A stretch of 64,000 bases of DNA from Flavobacterium marginilacus (GCF_026870155.1 NZ_CP113975.1:4836001-4900000), one strand, 5' to 3'. Numbered from the stretch's first letter, positions 43,480 through 52,605 are shown. Notes: generated by a model from the letters alone, not told the origin. A program made the numbers and translations.

Positions 43480-44817
43480 ATGAAAAGAATAACCCTACTG
43501 CTTTTGTGCACAATTGGCCTGACATCCAGTGCACAGGTAAAAACGCTGACCTTAAAAGACGCAATAAATTATGCGCTGCAAAATAAGGCTGATGCCAAAA
43601 AAGCGAAATTAGATGTTGAAAACAGTGAATACAAAATTCAGGAAGTCCGTTCCAGAGCCTTACCGCAGATTACTGCAAACGGAAGTTTAACCTATAATCC
43701 AATTTTACAGACCAATGTAATTGACGGAGCTGCTTTTGGCGCGCCGGGAACTACAATTCAAGCTTCTTTTGGACAAAAATGGACATCAGGAGCGGGAATT
43801 TCGTTAACACAGGCAATATTTGATCAATCTGTTTTTACAGGTTTGAGAGCTGCAAAATCTACTAGAGAATTTTACCAGATAAACGATCAGTTAACAGAAG
43901 AACAAGTTATCGAAAGAGTAGCCAACAACTACTATCAGGTATATGTTCAGCGTCAGAAATTGATTTTATTAGACAGTACTTATCTCAACACTACCAAAGT
44001 TCGTGACATCGTAAAAGGTCAATTTGACAATGGTCTTGCTAAAAAAATTGATTTTGACCGTATTGTTGTAAAAATGTCAAACATTAGCACACAGCGTCAG
44101 CAAATTTTAAATGCAGTACAACTACAGGAAAATGCATTAAAATTTTATATGGGAATGCCAATGGAAACTCAAATTGAGATTCCGCAGACTGAATTTGAAA
44201 TTACACCAACAGTTTTGATTGAAGCGCCAAATACAGCTAACAGAACCGAATACTTGCTTTTGAAAAAACAAGAAGAATTATTAGTGCTGCAGAAGAAATC
44301 TATAGAAGCCGAATATTATCCAACATTATCATTATCAGCCGGGTATAACTATTTAGGCCAAGGACCAGAAGTACCATTTTTTGCTAAGCCTGCAGATGGC
44401 GTTTATTGGTCTGATTACTCATCTATTGGATTAAATTTAAGAGTTCCAATTTTTACAGGATTTGGTACTCGCGCTAAAGTAAGACAAGCTGATGTTCAAA
44501 TTAGATCCCTACAGGAAGACCTCAAAGAAACAAAGCTTTCGCTTGATTTAGATTATAAAAATGCTAATACTCAAATTCAGAATAGCATTGTTACGATACA
44601 AAATCAGAAAGAGAACATGATCTTGGCAACAGAAATTCTTAAAAACACAAAAAACAATTACTTACAAGGTTTGGCATCATTAACCGATTTATTAGACTCG
44701 GAAAATGCATCAATTGAAGCGCAAAATAACTATACAGCAGCAATTTTAGATTATAAAGTTGCAGAAATAGCATTAATTAAATCAAAAGGACAACTTAAAA
44801 CACTTATAAACAACTAA
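43480..44817 (+). CDS. TolC-family outer membrane efflux protein, operon 1
   Basis: A 445-residue outer-membrane factor with signal peptide MKRITLLLLCTIGLTSSAQ. The two TolC repeats are visible as helical coiled segments (LTLKDAINYALQNKADAKKAKLDVENSEYKIQEV near 22-60, and LKETKLSLDLDYKNANTQIQNSIVTIQ with NNYTAAILDYKVAEIAL later). Trimers form the outer channel of a tripartite pump. One base separates it from the adaptor gene. Confidence 0.93.
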   Translation: MKRITLLLLCTIGLTSSAQVKTLTLKDAINYALQNKADAKKAKLDVENSEYKIQEVRSRALPQITANGSLTYNPILQTNVIDGAAFGAPGTTIQASFGQKWTSGAGISLTQAIFDQSVFTGLRAAKSTREFYQINDQLTEEQVIERVANNYYQVYVQRQKLILLDSTYLNTTKVRDIVKGQFDNGLAKKIDFDRIVVKMSNISTQRQQILNAVQLQENALKFYMGMPMETQIEIPQTEFEITPTVLIEAPNTANRTEYLLLKKQEELLVLQKKSIEAEYYPTLSLSAGYNYLGQGPEVPFFAKPADGVYWSDYSSIGLNLRVPIFTGFGTRAKVRQADVQIRSLQEDLKETKLSLDLDYKNANTQIQNSIVTIQNQKENMILATEILKNTKNNYLQGLASLTDLLDSENASIEAQNNYTAAILDYKVAEIALIKSKGQLKTLINN

Positions 44818-44818
44818 A

Positions 44819-45883
44819 ATGAAAAAGACAATACTTACAATAATCGCAATAGCTGCTTCCTTGGGAGCAATTGGTTATGTTTTATCAAAAAACAAAGCAG
44901 AAAATAAAGCTAAAACTGATATTGTTGCCGAAAAAAACGCAGCTGTATCTGTAAAAACAGCACAGGTAAAAACAGAAAATGTTTCATTAGATTTCGTAGC
45001 AAATGGAAATTTTGCTCCTACACAGGAACTTACTTTCTCTGCTGAAAAATCGGGAAAAGTAATTAAAGTTTTAGTTGACGAAGGAGACTATGTAAATGTT
45101 GGACAAACATTGGTGATCGTTAGAAGCGATGTAATTAATGTTAATGCTAATACCGCAAAAGCAGCTTACGACAATGCTAAAAATGATTATGCAAGATATG
45201 AAAATGCTTATCAAACCGGCGGTGTTACAAAACAACAATTGGATCAGGCAAAACTGCAGTTAACAAATGCACAGGCAAACTTAACTCAAGCGAACATCAA
45301 CGTAGGTGACACGAAAGTAAAAGCACCTATCAAAGGATTCATTAACAAAAGATTTGTTGAACCAGGAACCATTTTAGCAGGAATGCCTCCAACACAAATG
45401 TTTGACATTGTGGATGTTTCTAAATTAAAATTAAAAGTGAGCGTGAACGAAAGTCAGGTAGCTGGTTTAAAAATCGGAAATACTGTGCCTGTAAGTTCAA
45501 GCGTTTTTCCTGATAAATCTGTCACTGGCAAAATTACTTTTATCGCTCCAAAAGCAGATGAAAGCTTAAACTTCCCTGTTGAAATTGAAATCACAAACAA
45601 TGCTAACAGCAGCATTAAAGCAGGTATGTATGGAACTGCCAACTTTGGAACCAAACAAAAACAAGAATTGAAAGTAGTTCCTAGAAATGCTTTTGTTGGA
45701 AGTGTGAGCAGCAATCAGATTTTTGTGGTTGAAAACGGAATCGCTAAACTTAAAAAAGTAACAGCCGGAAGAATTTTAGGTGACCAAGTTGAAATAATTA
45801 ACGGATTGTCTGATGGTGAAACTGTTATTGTAACAGGTCAAATCAACTTACAGGATGGTAACGCAGTAGAAATTATAAAATAA
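44819..45883 (+). CDS. RND efflux periplasmic adaptor (membrane fusion protein), operon 1
   Basis: A 354-residue adaptor with an N-terminal helix that acts as signal or anchor (MKKTILTIIAIAASLGAIGYVL). Lipoyl-like half-domain FSAEKSGKVIKVLVDEGDYVNVGQ near residue 75, coiled hairpin around 115-165, and the second half KVKAPIKGFINKRFVEPGTIL; beta-barrel and membrane-proximal domains follow. It links the RND pump to TolC. A repeat-like spacer of 83 bases separates it from the pump gene. Confidence 0.93.
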   Translation: MKKTILTIIAIAASLGAIGYVLSKNKAENKAKTDIVAEKNAAVSVKTAQVKTENVSLDFVANGNFAPTQELTFSAEKSGKVIKVLVDEGDYVNVGQTLVIVRSDVINVNANTAKAAYDNAKNDYARYENAYQTGGVTKQQLDQAKLQLTNAQANLTQANINVGDTKVKAPIKGFINKRFVEPGTILAGMPPTQMFDIVDVSKLKLKVSVNESQVAGLKIGNTVPVSSSVFPDKSVTGKITFIAPKADESLNFPVEIEITNNANSSIKAGMYGTANFGTKQKQELKVVPRNAFVGSVSSNQIFVVENGIAKLKKVTAGRILGDQVEIINGLSDGETVIVTGQINLQDGNAVEIIK

Positions 45884-45966
45884 GCTTTAAGCCGTAAGCT
45901 TTACGCTTTAAGCATAACCGATGCGCAAAGCCTATAGCTTACTGCCTACAGCATAAAGCAAAACAA
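45884..45966. repeat. Spacer with GCTTTAAGC/GTAAGC repeats between adaptor and pump genes
   Basis: The spacer contains repeated TAAGCTTTA, GTAAGC and CATAAAGC words that pair with one another. It is much longer than the other gaps in the operon. The second operon also has a repeat element in exactly this place. Confidence 0.5.
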
Positions 45967-48900
45967 ATGAAATTAGCAGAAATATCCATAAAACGCCCTT
46001 CGTTAGTTATCGTTCTATTTACGATACTAACTCTTGGAGGACTGTTCAGTTACAGCCAATTGGGCTATGAACTGATCCCAAAATTCGAACAGAATGTTAT
46101 TACAATTTCTACTATTTATCCTGGAGCTTCTCCAAGTGAGGTAGAAAATACCGTTACCAAAAAAATTGAGGATGGAATCGCCTCTTTGGAAAACATCAAA
46201 AAAATTGATTCCAAATCATACGAAAGTTTATCAATCGTATCGGTAACACTGACATCAAATGCAAAAATTGACATTTCGATGAATGATGCGCAGCGCAAAA
46301 TCAATGCCATAGTGAGTGACTTACCCGATGATGCTGAAACGCCTGCTCTGACCAAATTCTCTTTGAGTGATTTACCAATTATGACTATTGGTGCCAATGG
46401 CAAAATGGACGAAGCCACTTTTTATGATTTGATTGACAAAAAAATTGCACCCGTTTTATCGCGTGTGCAGGGTGTGGCTCAGGTAAATATCATCGGTGGT
46501 CAGGAACGTGAAATTCAGGTAAATCTTGATGCTGTAAAAATGCAGGGTTACGGACTTTCTATTCCGCAGGTACAGCAGATTATTTTGAGTTCGAATCTGG
46601 ATTTCCCAACGGGTAACATTCAAACCAGAAATCAAAAAATATTAATCCGTTTAGCGGGTAAATACAAAAGTGTTGACGAATTAAGAAACTTGGTTGTTTC
46701 TTCTAAAAACGGAATTGAAGTTCGTTTAAATGATATTGCCGATGTTCAGGATGCCCAAAAAATTGCAGAAAAAATCTCCAGAATAGATCAAAAGAGCGCA
46801 ATTATTTTACAGGTTATCAAACAATCAGATGCAAATGCGGTTGCAGTAAGTGCCGACTTGAAAAAAGCCATTACCAAACTAGAGAACGATTATAAAACAT
46901 CAGAACTAGCTTTAGAAATTGCAAAAGACAGTACCGATTATACACTTGAAGCTGCAGATTCTGTAATACACGATTTATTGATCGCAGTAATCTTGGTAGC
47001 GTTTGTAATGCTGTTCTTCCTGCACAGTATCCGTAACTCGCTCATTGTAATGGTTTCGATTCCAGCTTCATTGATTGCCACTTTTATCGGAATTTATCTT
47101 TTGGGTTATACTTTAAACTTAATGAGTTTATTAGGACTTTCGCTAGTAGTTGGTATTCTGGTCGATGATGCGATTGTGGTATTGGAAAACATTTATAGGC
47201 ACATGGAAATGGGCAAAAGCCGTATTCGTGCCTCTTTTGACGGTACTGCCGAAATTGGAGGAACGGTAACTTCGATTACATTGGTAATTGTGGTGGTATT
47301 TTTACCAATTGCGATGAGTTCTGGATTGGTATCCAACATTATTACACAATTCTGTGTTACTGTAATTATATCTACCTTATTGTCATTATTGGCTTCGTTT
47401 ACAATTATCCCGTGGTTGTCTTCCCGTTTTGGAAAATTGGAACATATTGAAGGTAAAAATATTTTTGGAAGAACCATTCTTGGATTCGAAAGTCTTTTGA
47501 CTCGTTTTACAAACTGGGTTACTCAATTATTAAACTGGTGTTTGAATAATTATTTCAAAACAATTAGCGTTGTTTTAGTCTTATTTTTTGGTTCGACCAT
47601 TGGATTACTAGGTGGTGGTTTTATCGGTGGAGAGTTCTTTGCAACTTCAGACAGTGGAGAATTCTTAGTTCAAATCGAAATGCCAAAAGATGCTTCATTG
47701 GAACAATCCAACTTTATGACTCAAAAAGCTGAAGCCTTTTTGAAAAGCGAAGAATATGTAAAAAGCCAGATTACAACAGTAGGACAAACAAGTGAAGGTT
47801 TGGGAGCATCACAAGCAACGGCCTACAAAGCGGAGATTGATGTTAAAATGATTGAACAAAAAGATCGTACAGACGGAGCTTCTGTATACGCTGCTAAAAT
47901 CAAACGTAAATTACAAAAAGTATTAGTTGGTGCCAAAGTTAAAACGGTTCCGGTTGGTATTTTAGGAACTGCAGATAATGCTACTTTAGGCTTGATCGTA
48001 ACAGGACCTTCTACAGAAGTGGCTATGGCTTTTGCTAAATTAGCCGAAGCTGAATTACGAAGCATTCCGGGAACAACGGAAATTAAATTAACCGTTGAAG
48101 ATGGAAATCCTGAGATCAATGTACAAGTGGATCGTGATAAAATGGCTGCGTTAGGACTTACGCTGCAAACAGTAGGTACGACGATGCAGACTGCATACAG
48201 CGGTAACACTGACGGGAAGTTTAGAGCTGGTGAATATGAGTATGACATCAACATCAAGTACAACGCATTTGACAGAAAAAACATTACCGATGTGAGTAAT
48301 CTGATTTTCGTCAACAGTTCAGGACAGCAGATTAAATTATCCCAATTTGCAACTATTACTGAAGGTTCAGGGCCAAGCCAGTTAGAGCGTAGAGACAAAA
48401 CGGCCTCGGTAACAGTACAAGGTCAAAACGTTGGGGTTGCTTCTGGAACAATTGTAACGCAATGGCAGGAAAAATTAGATAAACTGAAAAAACCAGTTGG
48501 TGTAAACTATATTTGGGGTGGTGATCAGGAAAACCAAAGCGAAGGTTTTGGTACTTTAGGAATTGCTTTATTGGCGGCTATTATTTTGGTATATCTTGTA
48601 ATGGTTGGTCTTTATGACAGTTTTATGCACCCGTTTGTGGTATTGTTTGCGATTCCACTTTCGTTTATTGGAGCGATGCTGGCTTTAGCGTTAACGAATA
48701 ATACACTGAATATATTTACCATTTTGGGTATCATTATGTTAATTGGTCTGGTGTGTAAAAATGCGATCATGCTTGTGGATTACACCAACCAGCGAAGAGC
48801 AGCAGGTGAAACCATCAGAAGAGCTTTGATTCAGGCGAACCACGCTCGTCTGCGTCCGATCTTGATGACTACAATTGCAATGGTTTTTGGTATGTTCCCA

Positions 48901-49143
48901 ATTGCATTGGCTTCTGGAGCTGGTGCCGAATGGAAAAATGGTCTGGCTTGGGTAATCATCGGAGGATTGATTTCGTCATTATTCTTAACTTTGATTATTG
49001 TCCCTGTGATTTATGAAATCATGGAGAAAATCAAGGCTAAATTAACTAAAGACGAAAAAATAGATTACGAAGCTGAAATGACTGCCGATTATGACCACAA
49101 AGAATTAAGCGAGGATGGTTTTAATCCGAAGCATACAGTATAA
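45967..49143 (+). CDS. RND efflux permease (HAE1/AcrB type), operon 1
   Basis: A 1058-residue proton-driven pump. N-terminal helix with FSYSQLGYELIPKFEQNVITI is followed by porter domains. Helix 4 carries the proton-relay Asp pair in VGILVDDAIVVLENIYRHM, and helix 10 the Lys in GLVCKNAIMLVDYTNQ. The length and the two symmetric halves are normal. Substrates of HAE1 pumps are usually drugs, bile salts or lipophiles; not predictable here. A strong terminator follows, ending the operon. Confidence 0.95.
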   Translation: MKLAEISIKRPSLVIVLFTILTLGGLFSYSQLGYELIPKFEQNVITISTIYPGASPSEVENTVTKKIEDGIASLENIKKIDSKSYESLSIVSVTLTSNAKIDISMNDAQRKINAIVSDLPDDAETPALTKFSLSDLPIMTIGANGKMDEATFYDLIDKKIAPVLSRVQGVAQVNIIGGQEREIQVNLDAVKMQGYGLSIPQVQQIILSSNLDFPTGNIQTRNQKILIRLAGKYKSVDELRNLVVSSKNGIEVRLNDIADVQDAQKIAEKISRIDQKSAIILQVIKQSDANAVAVSADLKKAITKLENDYKTSELALEIAKDSTDYTLEAADSVIHDLLIAVILVAFVMLFFLHSIRNSLIVMVSIPASLIATFIGIYLLGYTLNLMSLLGLSLVVGILVDDAIVVLENIYRHMEMGKSRIRASFDGTAEIGGTVTSITLVIVVVFLPIAMSSGLVSNIITQFCVTVIISTLLSLLASFTIIPWLSSRFGKLEHIEGKNIFGRTILGFESLLTRFTNWVTQLLNWCLNNYFKTISVVLVLFFGSTIGLLGGGFIGGEFFATSDSGEFLVQIEMPKDASLEQSNFMTQKAEAFLKSEEYVKSQITTVGQTSEGLGASQATAYKAEIDVKMIEQKDRTDGASVYAAKIKRKLQKVLVGAKVKTVPVGILGTADNATLGLIVTGPSTEVAMAFAKLAEAELRSIPGTTEIKLTVEDGNPEINVQVDRDKMAALGLTLQTVGTTMQTAYSGNTDGKFRAGEYEYDINIKYNAFDRKNITDVSNLIFVNSSGQQIKLSQFATITEGSGPSQLERRDKTASVTVQGQNVGVASGTIVTQWQEKLDKLKKPVGVNYIWGGDQENQSEGFGTLGIALLAAIILVYLVMVGLYDSFMHPFVVLFAIPLSFIGAMLALALTNNTLNIFTILGIIMLIGLVCKNAIMLVDYTNQRRAAGETIRRALIQANHARLRPILMTTIAMVFGMFPIALASGAGAEWKNGLAWVIIGGLISSLFLTLIIVPVIYEIMEKIKAKLTKDEKIDYEAEMTADYDHKELSEDGFNPKHTV

Positions 49144-49166
49144 TACCTGAATTTAATTGTGATAAA

Positions 49167-49206
49167 GGAACCGCCAGAAATCTGATTTTTGGCGGTTTCT
49201 TGTTTT
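49167..49206 (+). terminator. Terminator of efflux operon 1
   Basis: ACCGCCAGAAATCTGATTTTTGGCGGT-type stem with TTTTTTT downstream. Sequence-related to the hairpins at 58734 and 59475. Confidence 0.85.
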
Positions 49207-49225
49207 TTTACGGGAATGGAATTAT

Positions 49226-49233
49226 TATATTTG
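49226..49233 (+). promoter_or_regulatory. -7 element of the membrane orphan gene promoter
   Basis: TATATTTG fits TAnnTTTG, 67 bases before the ATG of the next gene, and is preceded by GGAATGGAATTAT, which recurs before the 59536 element. Confidence 0.55.
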
Positions 49234-49299
49234 GAGATTGAATACTCTCAATAACAAGAACATATACAATTTTTGCGTAATACTTAACCGTTATAACAT

Positions 49300-49938
49300 A
49301 TGGAATTTAAACCCGCAGACTTTTTTATTGGCTTAGTTGATTTTTTCTCCGTCCTTCTACCTGGATTTTGTGTTGTATACATTGTTACTGTCAATACATT
49401 TAATCAATGTCATAATTTTACAAATCCCTCATGGGTATACTACGCAATAACTTCCTATATCGTTGGACACATACTATACGCCTTTTCTGGTTTGTGGAAA
49501 AAAAATCTAAATGACTGGATGATTATTCAGTTTTACAGCAAAAAAGGGCTGCTTAGAAAACTTTTTAAAAACATGCCCGAATCAAGAGGCTTAGCATTAA
49601 TTGAAGAAGCAGAAAAAATCAAAAACGAATACTTCAAAAATGAAAATTATCATCAGGATATTAAGTTTTATGATTGGATAAAAATTATTATTTCAAAAGA
49701 TGACCCGCAATTAATAACAATTACACAGCGGTTAGAAGCGGACTCAAACTTTTTCAGAAGTTTCACAATTGTCTGCATTGTCGCAGCTTACTTTTACTAC
49801 CAATGCACTCCTATCCTAATTAGTTCTATTTTACTATTTTTCTTTTCATTATGGAGATTTGTTAACCGAAGATTTAACGCGGAAGAATTTGCATCCTTAT
49901 ACATAATTAATAAGTACAAAATAAAATCAGAAAAATAG
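49300..49938 (+). CDS. Membrane protein of unknown function with central helical domain
   Basis: A 212-residue protein. Hydrophobic helices at about 12-32 and 44-63 and again at about 150-185 flank a charged cytoplasmic-looking middle (SKKGLLRKLFKNMPESRGLALIEEAEKIKNEYFKNE) and a motif DDPQLITITQRLEADSNFFRS. No family is recognised. It stands alone between the two efflux operons, with its own promoter and no shared direction partner, so context gives no firm role. Confidence 0.7.
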   Translation: MEFKPADFFIGLVDFFSVLLPGFCVVYIVTVNTFNQCHNFTNPSWVYYAITSYIVGHILYAFSGLWKKNLNDWMIIQFYSKKGLLRKLFKNMPESRGLALIEEAEKIKNEYFKNENYHQDIKFYDWIKIIISKDDPQLITITQRLEADSNFFRSFTIVCIVAAYFYYQCTPILISSILLFFFSLWRFVNRRFNAEEFASLYIINKYKIKSEK

Positions 49939-49978
49939 AAAAGTCACCTGCTGATATAGCTTATTATTAACCCGCTTT

Positions 49979-50002
49979 GGTACTCGTTTGCAAACGAGTA
50001 CC
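49979..50002. repeat. Perfect 24-bp palindrome
   Basis: GGTACTCGTTTG is followed at once by its exact inverse, with no loop. Such cruciform-type or REP-like palindromes can be operators, remnants of small transposable elements or recombination sites. It stands 41 bases after the membrane orphan gene. Confidence 0.75.
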
Positions 50003-50049
50003 CAATATCATTTAGTCAAGAGTTTTTTAATTTATTATCCAAAGGTAAA

Positions 50050-50107
50050 TCTCGCAAAGCCGCGAAGCCGCAAAGGAATCCAATCATAACTTTGCGGCTT
50101 TGCGAGA
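50050..50107. repeat. CGCAAAG-family inverted repeat, second copy
   Basis: TCTCGCAAAGCCGC (50050-50063) is exactly inverted at 50094-50107. Compare 6208-6266: the same CGCAAAG/CTTTGCG words with a different core. Confidence 0.7.
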
Positions 50108-50314
50108 AAAAATTTAAACTCAACTTAATGGCATTAAACGAGCATCAGTAAAGTTAAATAACTCCACATATTCAACTAATTTTATCCTAGCTAATTTGCA
50201 GTATCAAAAAAAAATCAAAAAAAAAGCCATTTCCGTAAAATATTTATCAAGTTCATTTGTCTACATAAATAGAAGGCTTCTTAAAATGAATTTAAAAAAC
50301 AAAAAATATATACC

Positions 50315-50710
50315 ATGAAAAGAAAAGGTTTTAAAATAGCAGGAATAATATTGCTCGTCATTGCAGCAGGTACAGGATTCAGTTTCGCAGTCATGCTGTT
50401 ATGGAATGCACTTATGCCGAGCATATTTGGATTAGGAATTATTAGTTTTTGGCAGGCATTAGGCTTACTTGTTCTTTCCCGCCTTCTGTTTGGCGGTCAC
50501 GGACATCACGGAGGTCCTAGATTTAAGGGTATGCGTCATAAAAATGCTATTCGTGAAAAATGGATGAAAATGACTCCCGAAGAACGCAAAGAATTTGTAA
50601 ACAAACGCAAAGAGCACATGTGGGGCGGAAGATTTGGCCGCAGACATTTCTTTGGAGACAAAAATTTTGATTTCGACTGTACTGACTTCGACAAAAAAGA
50701 TAATGAGTAA
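50315..50710 (+). CDS. Small membrane protein with His/Gly-rich and basic tail, upstream of an ECF sigma gene
   Basis: A 131-residue protein with a signal or membrane helix (about 7-35), a second hydrophobic helix (about 38-60) and a hydrophilic C-terminal part containing GGHGHHGGPRFKG and MTPEERKEFVNKRKEHMWGG. The His/Gly cluster could bind a metal. The MTPEERKEF stretch recalls periplasmic metal-stress helical proteins (Spy/CpxP-like), though weakly. The sigma gene starts eight bases before its stop, so the two are coupled; it may act as membrane antagonist of the sigma factor. That is inference. Confidence 0.7.
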   Translation: MKRKGFKIAGIILLVIAAGTGFSFAVMLLWNALMPSIFGLGIISFWQALGLLVLSRLLFGGHGHHGGPRFKGMRHKNAIREKWMKMTPEERKEFVNKRKEHMWGGRFGRRHFFGDKNFDFDCTDFDKKDNE

Positions 50711-51263
50711 TAACCCTCAGCTAGATGTCGGATCGCTGGTAACAGCTTATAAACCTCGTTTGGACGCGTTTATTCGTAAACGCGTTTCAAACAAGGAAGA
50801 TGCCGAGGACATTCTGCAGGACGTTTTTTACCAGCTGGCAAAAGTAGATACTGCGATGAATCCGATTGAACAGGTAACTGCCTGGCTGTATCGGGTAGCG
50901 CGCAATATGATAATCAATAAACAGACAAAGAAGCATGAAGAAGAATTACCTTCCTACCTAAACGACGATGACGAGATGCTCAAAGATATTTCCGAAATGC
51001 TTTTCAGTAAGCAGACGTCACCATCTCCCGAAACAGAATACTTACGCTCATTGATGTGGGTTGAACTCGAAAATGCATTATCTGAACTGCCTCTGGAGCA
51101 AAGAGAAGTTTTTGAAAAAACCGAATTAGATGGTTTGTCATTCAAAGAAATATCCGAAGAAACCGGCATTTCTGTCAATACATTACTTTCGCGAAAGCGT
51201 TATGCTGTTCTGCATTTACGAAAAAGATTGTCCGAATTGTATGAAGAGATCATTTATTCCTAA
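50703..51263 (+). CDS. ECF-type RNA polymerase sigma factor, second
   Basis: Start at ATG 50703 (MSNNPQLDVGSLVTAYKPRLDAF), overlapping the preceding gene by eight bases; the upstream extension in frame is not conserved-looking. The 186-residue protein shows region 2 (ISNKEDAEDILQDVFYQLAKV; FIRKRV...) and region 4 (ELPLEQREVFEKTELDGLSFKEISEETGISVNTLLSRKRYAVLHLRKRL), a standard sigma factor of the ECF kind. No classical anti-sigma follows; the His-rich membrane protein upstream is the candidate partner. It may control the second efflux operon immediately downstream, but that operon's promoter looks like a housekeeping one. Confidence 0.93.
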   Translation: MSNNPQLDVGSLVTAYKPRLDAFIRKRVSNKEDAEDILQDVFYQLAKVDTAMNPIEQVTAWLYRVARNMIINKQTKKHEEELPSYLNDDDEMLKDISEMLFSKQTSPSPETEYLRSLMWVELENALSELPLEQREVFEKTELDGLSFKEISEETGISVNTLLSRKRYAVLHLRKRLSELYEEIIYS

Positions 51264-51360
51264 TTCTTCAGATTATTGCCCTAACAGACGGCAGATTATG
51301 AATTCGAATACAAATTACAATATAATTATCTAATTTTTAATACAATACAGTTAAAACAAT

Positions 51361-51388
51361 GGAAACTTTATTTGTTTTTAAAGTTTCC
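51361..51388. promoter_or_regulatory. Palindromic TetR operator of efflux operon 2
   Basis: GGAAACTTT, a 10-base spacer and AAAGTTTCC, extended by AAT/ATT to a 12-bp palindrome. Covers the -33 TTG. Same arms and spacing as operators O1 and O2 of operon 1. Confidence 0.85.
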
Positions 51389-51393
51389 ATTGC

Positions 51394-51401
51394 TATATTT
51401 G
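51394..51401 (+). promoter_or_regulatory. -7 element of efflux operon 2 promoter
   Basis: TATATTTG, with TTG (51372-51374) 19 bases upstream, the same spacing as in operon 1. Confidence 0.75.
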
Positions 51402-51432
51402 CATTACAAAATTATTACAAAAAACTGAAAAC

Positions 51433-51942
51433 ATGGGAAATAAATGGAAAATTGATTCAAATGAATCTGACGTGCTGTTAAAAACAAAACGTTCTTTGAT
51501 TGATTACATGCCCGGCACCAAAAATAATTTTAAAGGACACGTTGCCATACAGAACAATGAAGTAGAAAACGCTTCGATTGAATTTTCTTTGAAAGCAAAC
51601 GGCAAAAACAATAACTCCGATTTGAAGTTAATCGACTTTTTTGATTATAACGAAATTCCTGTAATTCAGTTCAAATCAACTTCTTTTGAGAAGATAAACA
51701 AAAACATCAATTTCCTGAAAGGACATCTGACTATCAAAAACATTACAAAAGTTATCGAATTAGACACAGAATTTATTGGTTTCAAAAATGATAACGGAAT
51801 TCGGAAAGCATCATTTGAAATAACCGGAAGCATTAACCGAAAAGATTTTGGTCTTAACTGCAATCCATACTATGCACACGGAAGCTATGCTGTAGGATCA
51901 GATATACAGCTTATTGCTAATTTAGAATTCACACATAATTAA
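51433..51942 (+). CDS. YceI-like protein without signal peptide, operon 2
   Basis: A 169-residue paralogue of the 42257 protein (KIDSNESDVLLKTKRSLIDY, GHVAIQNNEVENASIEFSLKAN, FKSTSFEKINKN, FLKGHLTIKNITKVIELDTEF, ASFEITGSINRKDFGLN). It too lacks a signal peptide. The insertion of charged residues seen after the third strand in paralogue 1 is shorter here. First gene of operon 2, 66 bases before the TetR gene. Confidence 0.85.
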   Translation: MGNKWKIDSNESDVLLKTKRSLIDYMPGTKNNFKGHVAIQNNEVENASIEFSLKANGKNNNSDLKLIDFFDYNEIPVIQFKSTSFEKINKNINFLKGHLTIKNITKVIELDTEFIGFKNDNGIRKASFEITGSINRKDFGLNCNPYYAHGSYAVGSDIQLIANLEFTHN

Positions 51943-52008
51943 CCGCTGATTAATTTAACCTCAATCCCACCCAATCTATATTTTAACCAAAACAAGTAAC
52001 CAAAAACA

Positions 52009-52605
52009 ATGAAAGACAAAATCATATCCAAAGCAAGCGACTTATTTTTAAAACTTGGTTTTAAAAGCGTCACCATGGATGATATTGCCGGTGAAATGTG
52101 CATTTCTAAAAAAACGATTTATAAATATTTCTGCAACAAAGAAATATTAATTGAAGAAAGTACCGAAATGGTTCACAAGACCGTTCATGAAGTTATAAAT
52201 ACGATTGTTGCCAAAAATTACAATGCGATTGAGGAAAATTTTGAGATTCGGAAAATGTTCAAAGAAATGTTTCAGATAGCTGACACGTCTCCGCTCTACC
52301 AATTAAAAAAACATTACCCAGAGATTTATCAAAAGGTAATCAACCGGGAATTGGATGAATGCAATATGTGCTTTAAACAAAATATCGAAAAAGGTATTGA
52401 CCAGGAATTATATCGAAAAGATCTGGATGTTGATGTTTATGTCAAATTTTACTACTCATTAATTTTCAGCATCAAAGAAAACACAGTCTCCGAAAGGGAA
52501 GCCACAAAACTGGAATTGGAAGCATTAGAATACCACACCAGGGCAATGGCAACCTTAAAAGGAATTGACGAACTTGAAAAACAATTACTTAAAACCAAAA
52601 TATAA
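52009..52605 (+). CDS. TetR-family repressor of efflux operon 2
   Basis: A 198-residue paralogue of the 42876 regulator. Residues covering the helix-turn-helix (KLGFKSVTMDDIAGEMCISKKTIYKYFCNKEIL) are identical to those of the first regulator, while the ligand domain has drifted (for example MFQIADTSPLYQ against MFKSGEASPAYQ). Its stop overlaps the TolC start by one base (TAATG). The two proteins should therefore share DNA targets but may answer to different inducers. Confidence 0.92.
   Translation: MKDKIISKASDLFLKLGFKSVTMDDIAGEMCISKKTIYKYFCNKEILIEESTEMVHKTVHEVINTIVAKNYNAIEENFEIRKMFKEMFQIADTSPLYQLKKHYPEIYQKVINRELDECNMCFKQNIEKGIDQELYRKDLDVDVYVKFYYSLIFSIKENTVSEREATKLELEALEYHTRAMATLKGIDELEKQLLKTKI

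Larger units (their letters stand above)
49939..50314. other. Repeat-rich intergenic stretch between the efflux operons
   Basis: No gene-like frame. It holds a perfect 24-bp palindrome and a CGCAAAG-family inverted repeat, described separately, plus AT-rich leader for the next gene. Confidence 0.6.

Noticed and set aside
47823..48398. 191-codon minus-strand frame opposite the first RND pump
   Set aside because: Antisense to the pump gene, no start context, no family.
49979..50107. Possible CRISPR-like repeat group
   Set aside because: The repeats are unrelated palindromes without regular spacing or spacers; no cas gene is in the window.
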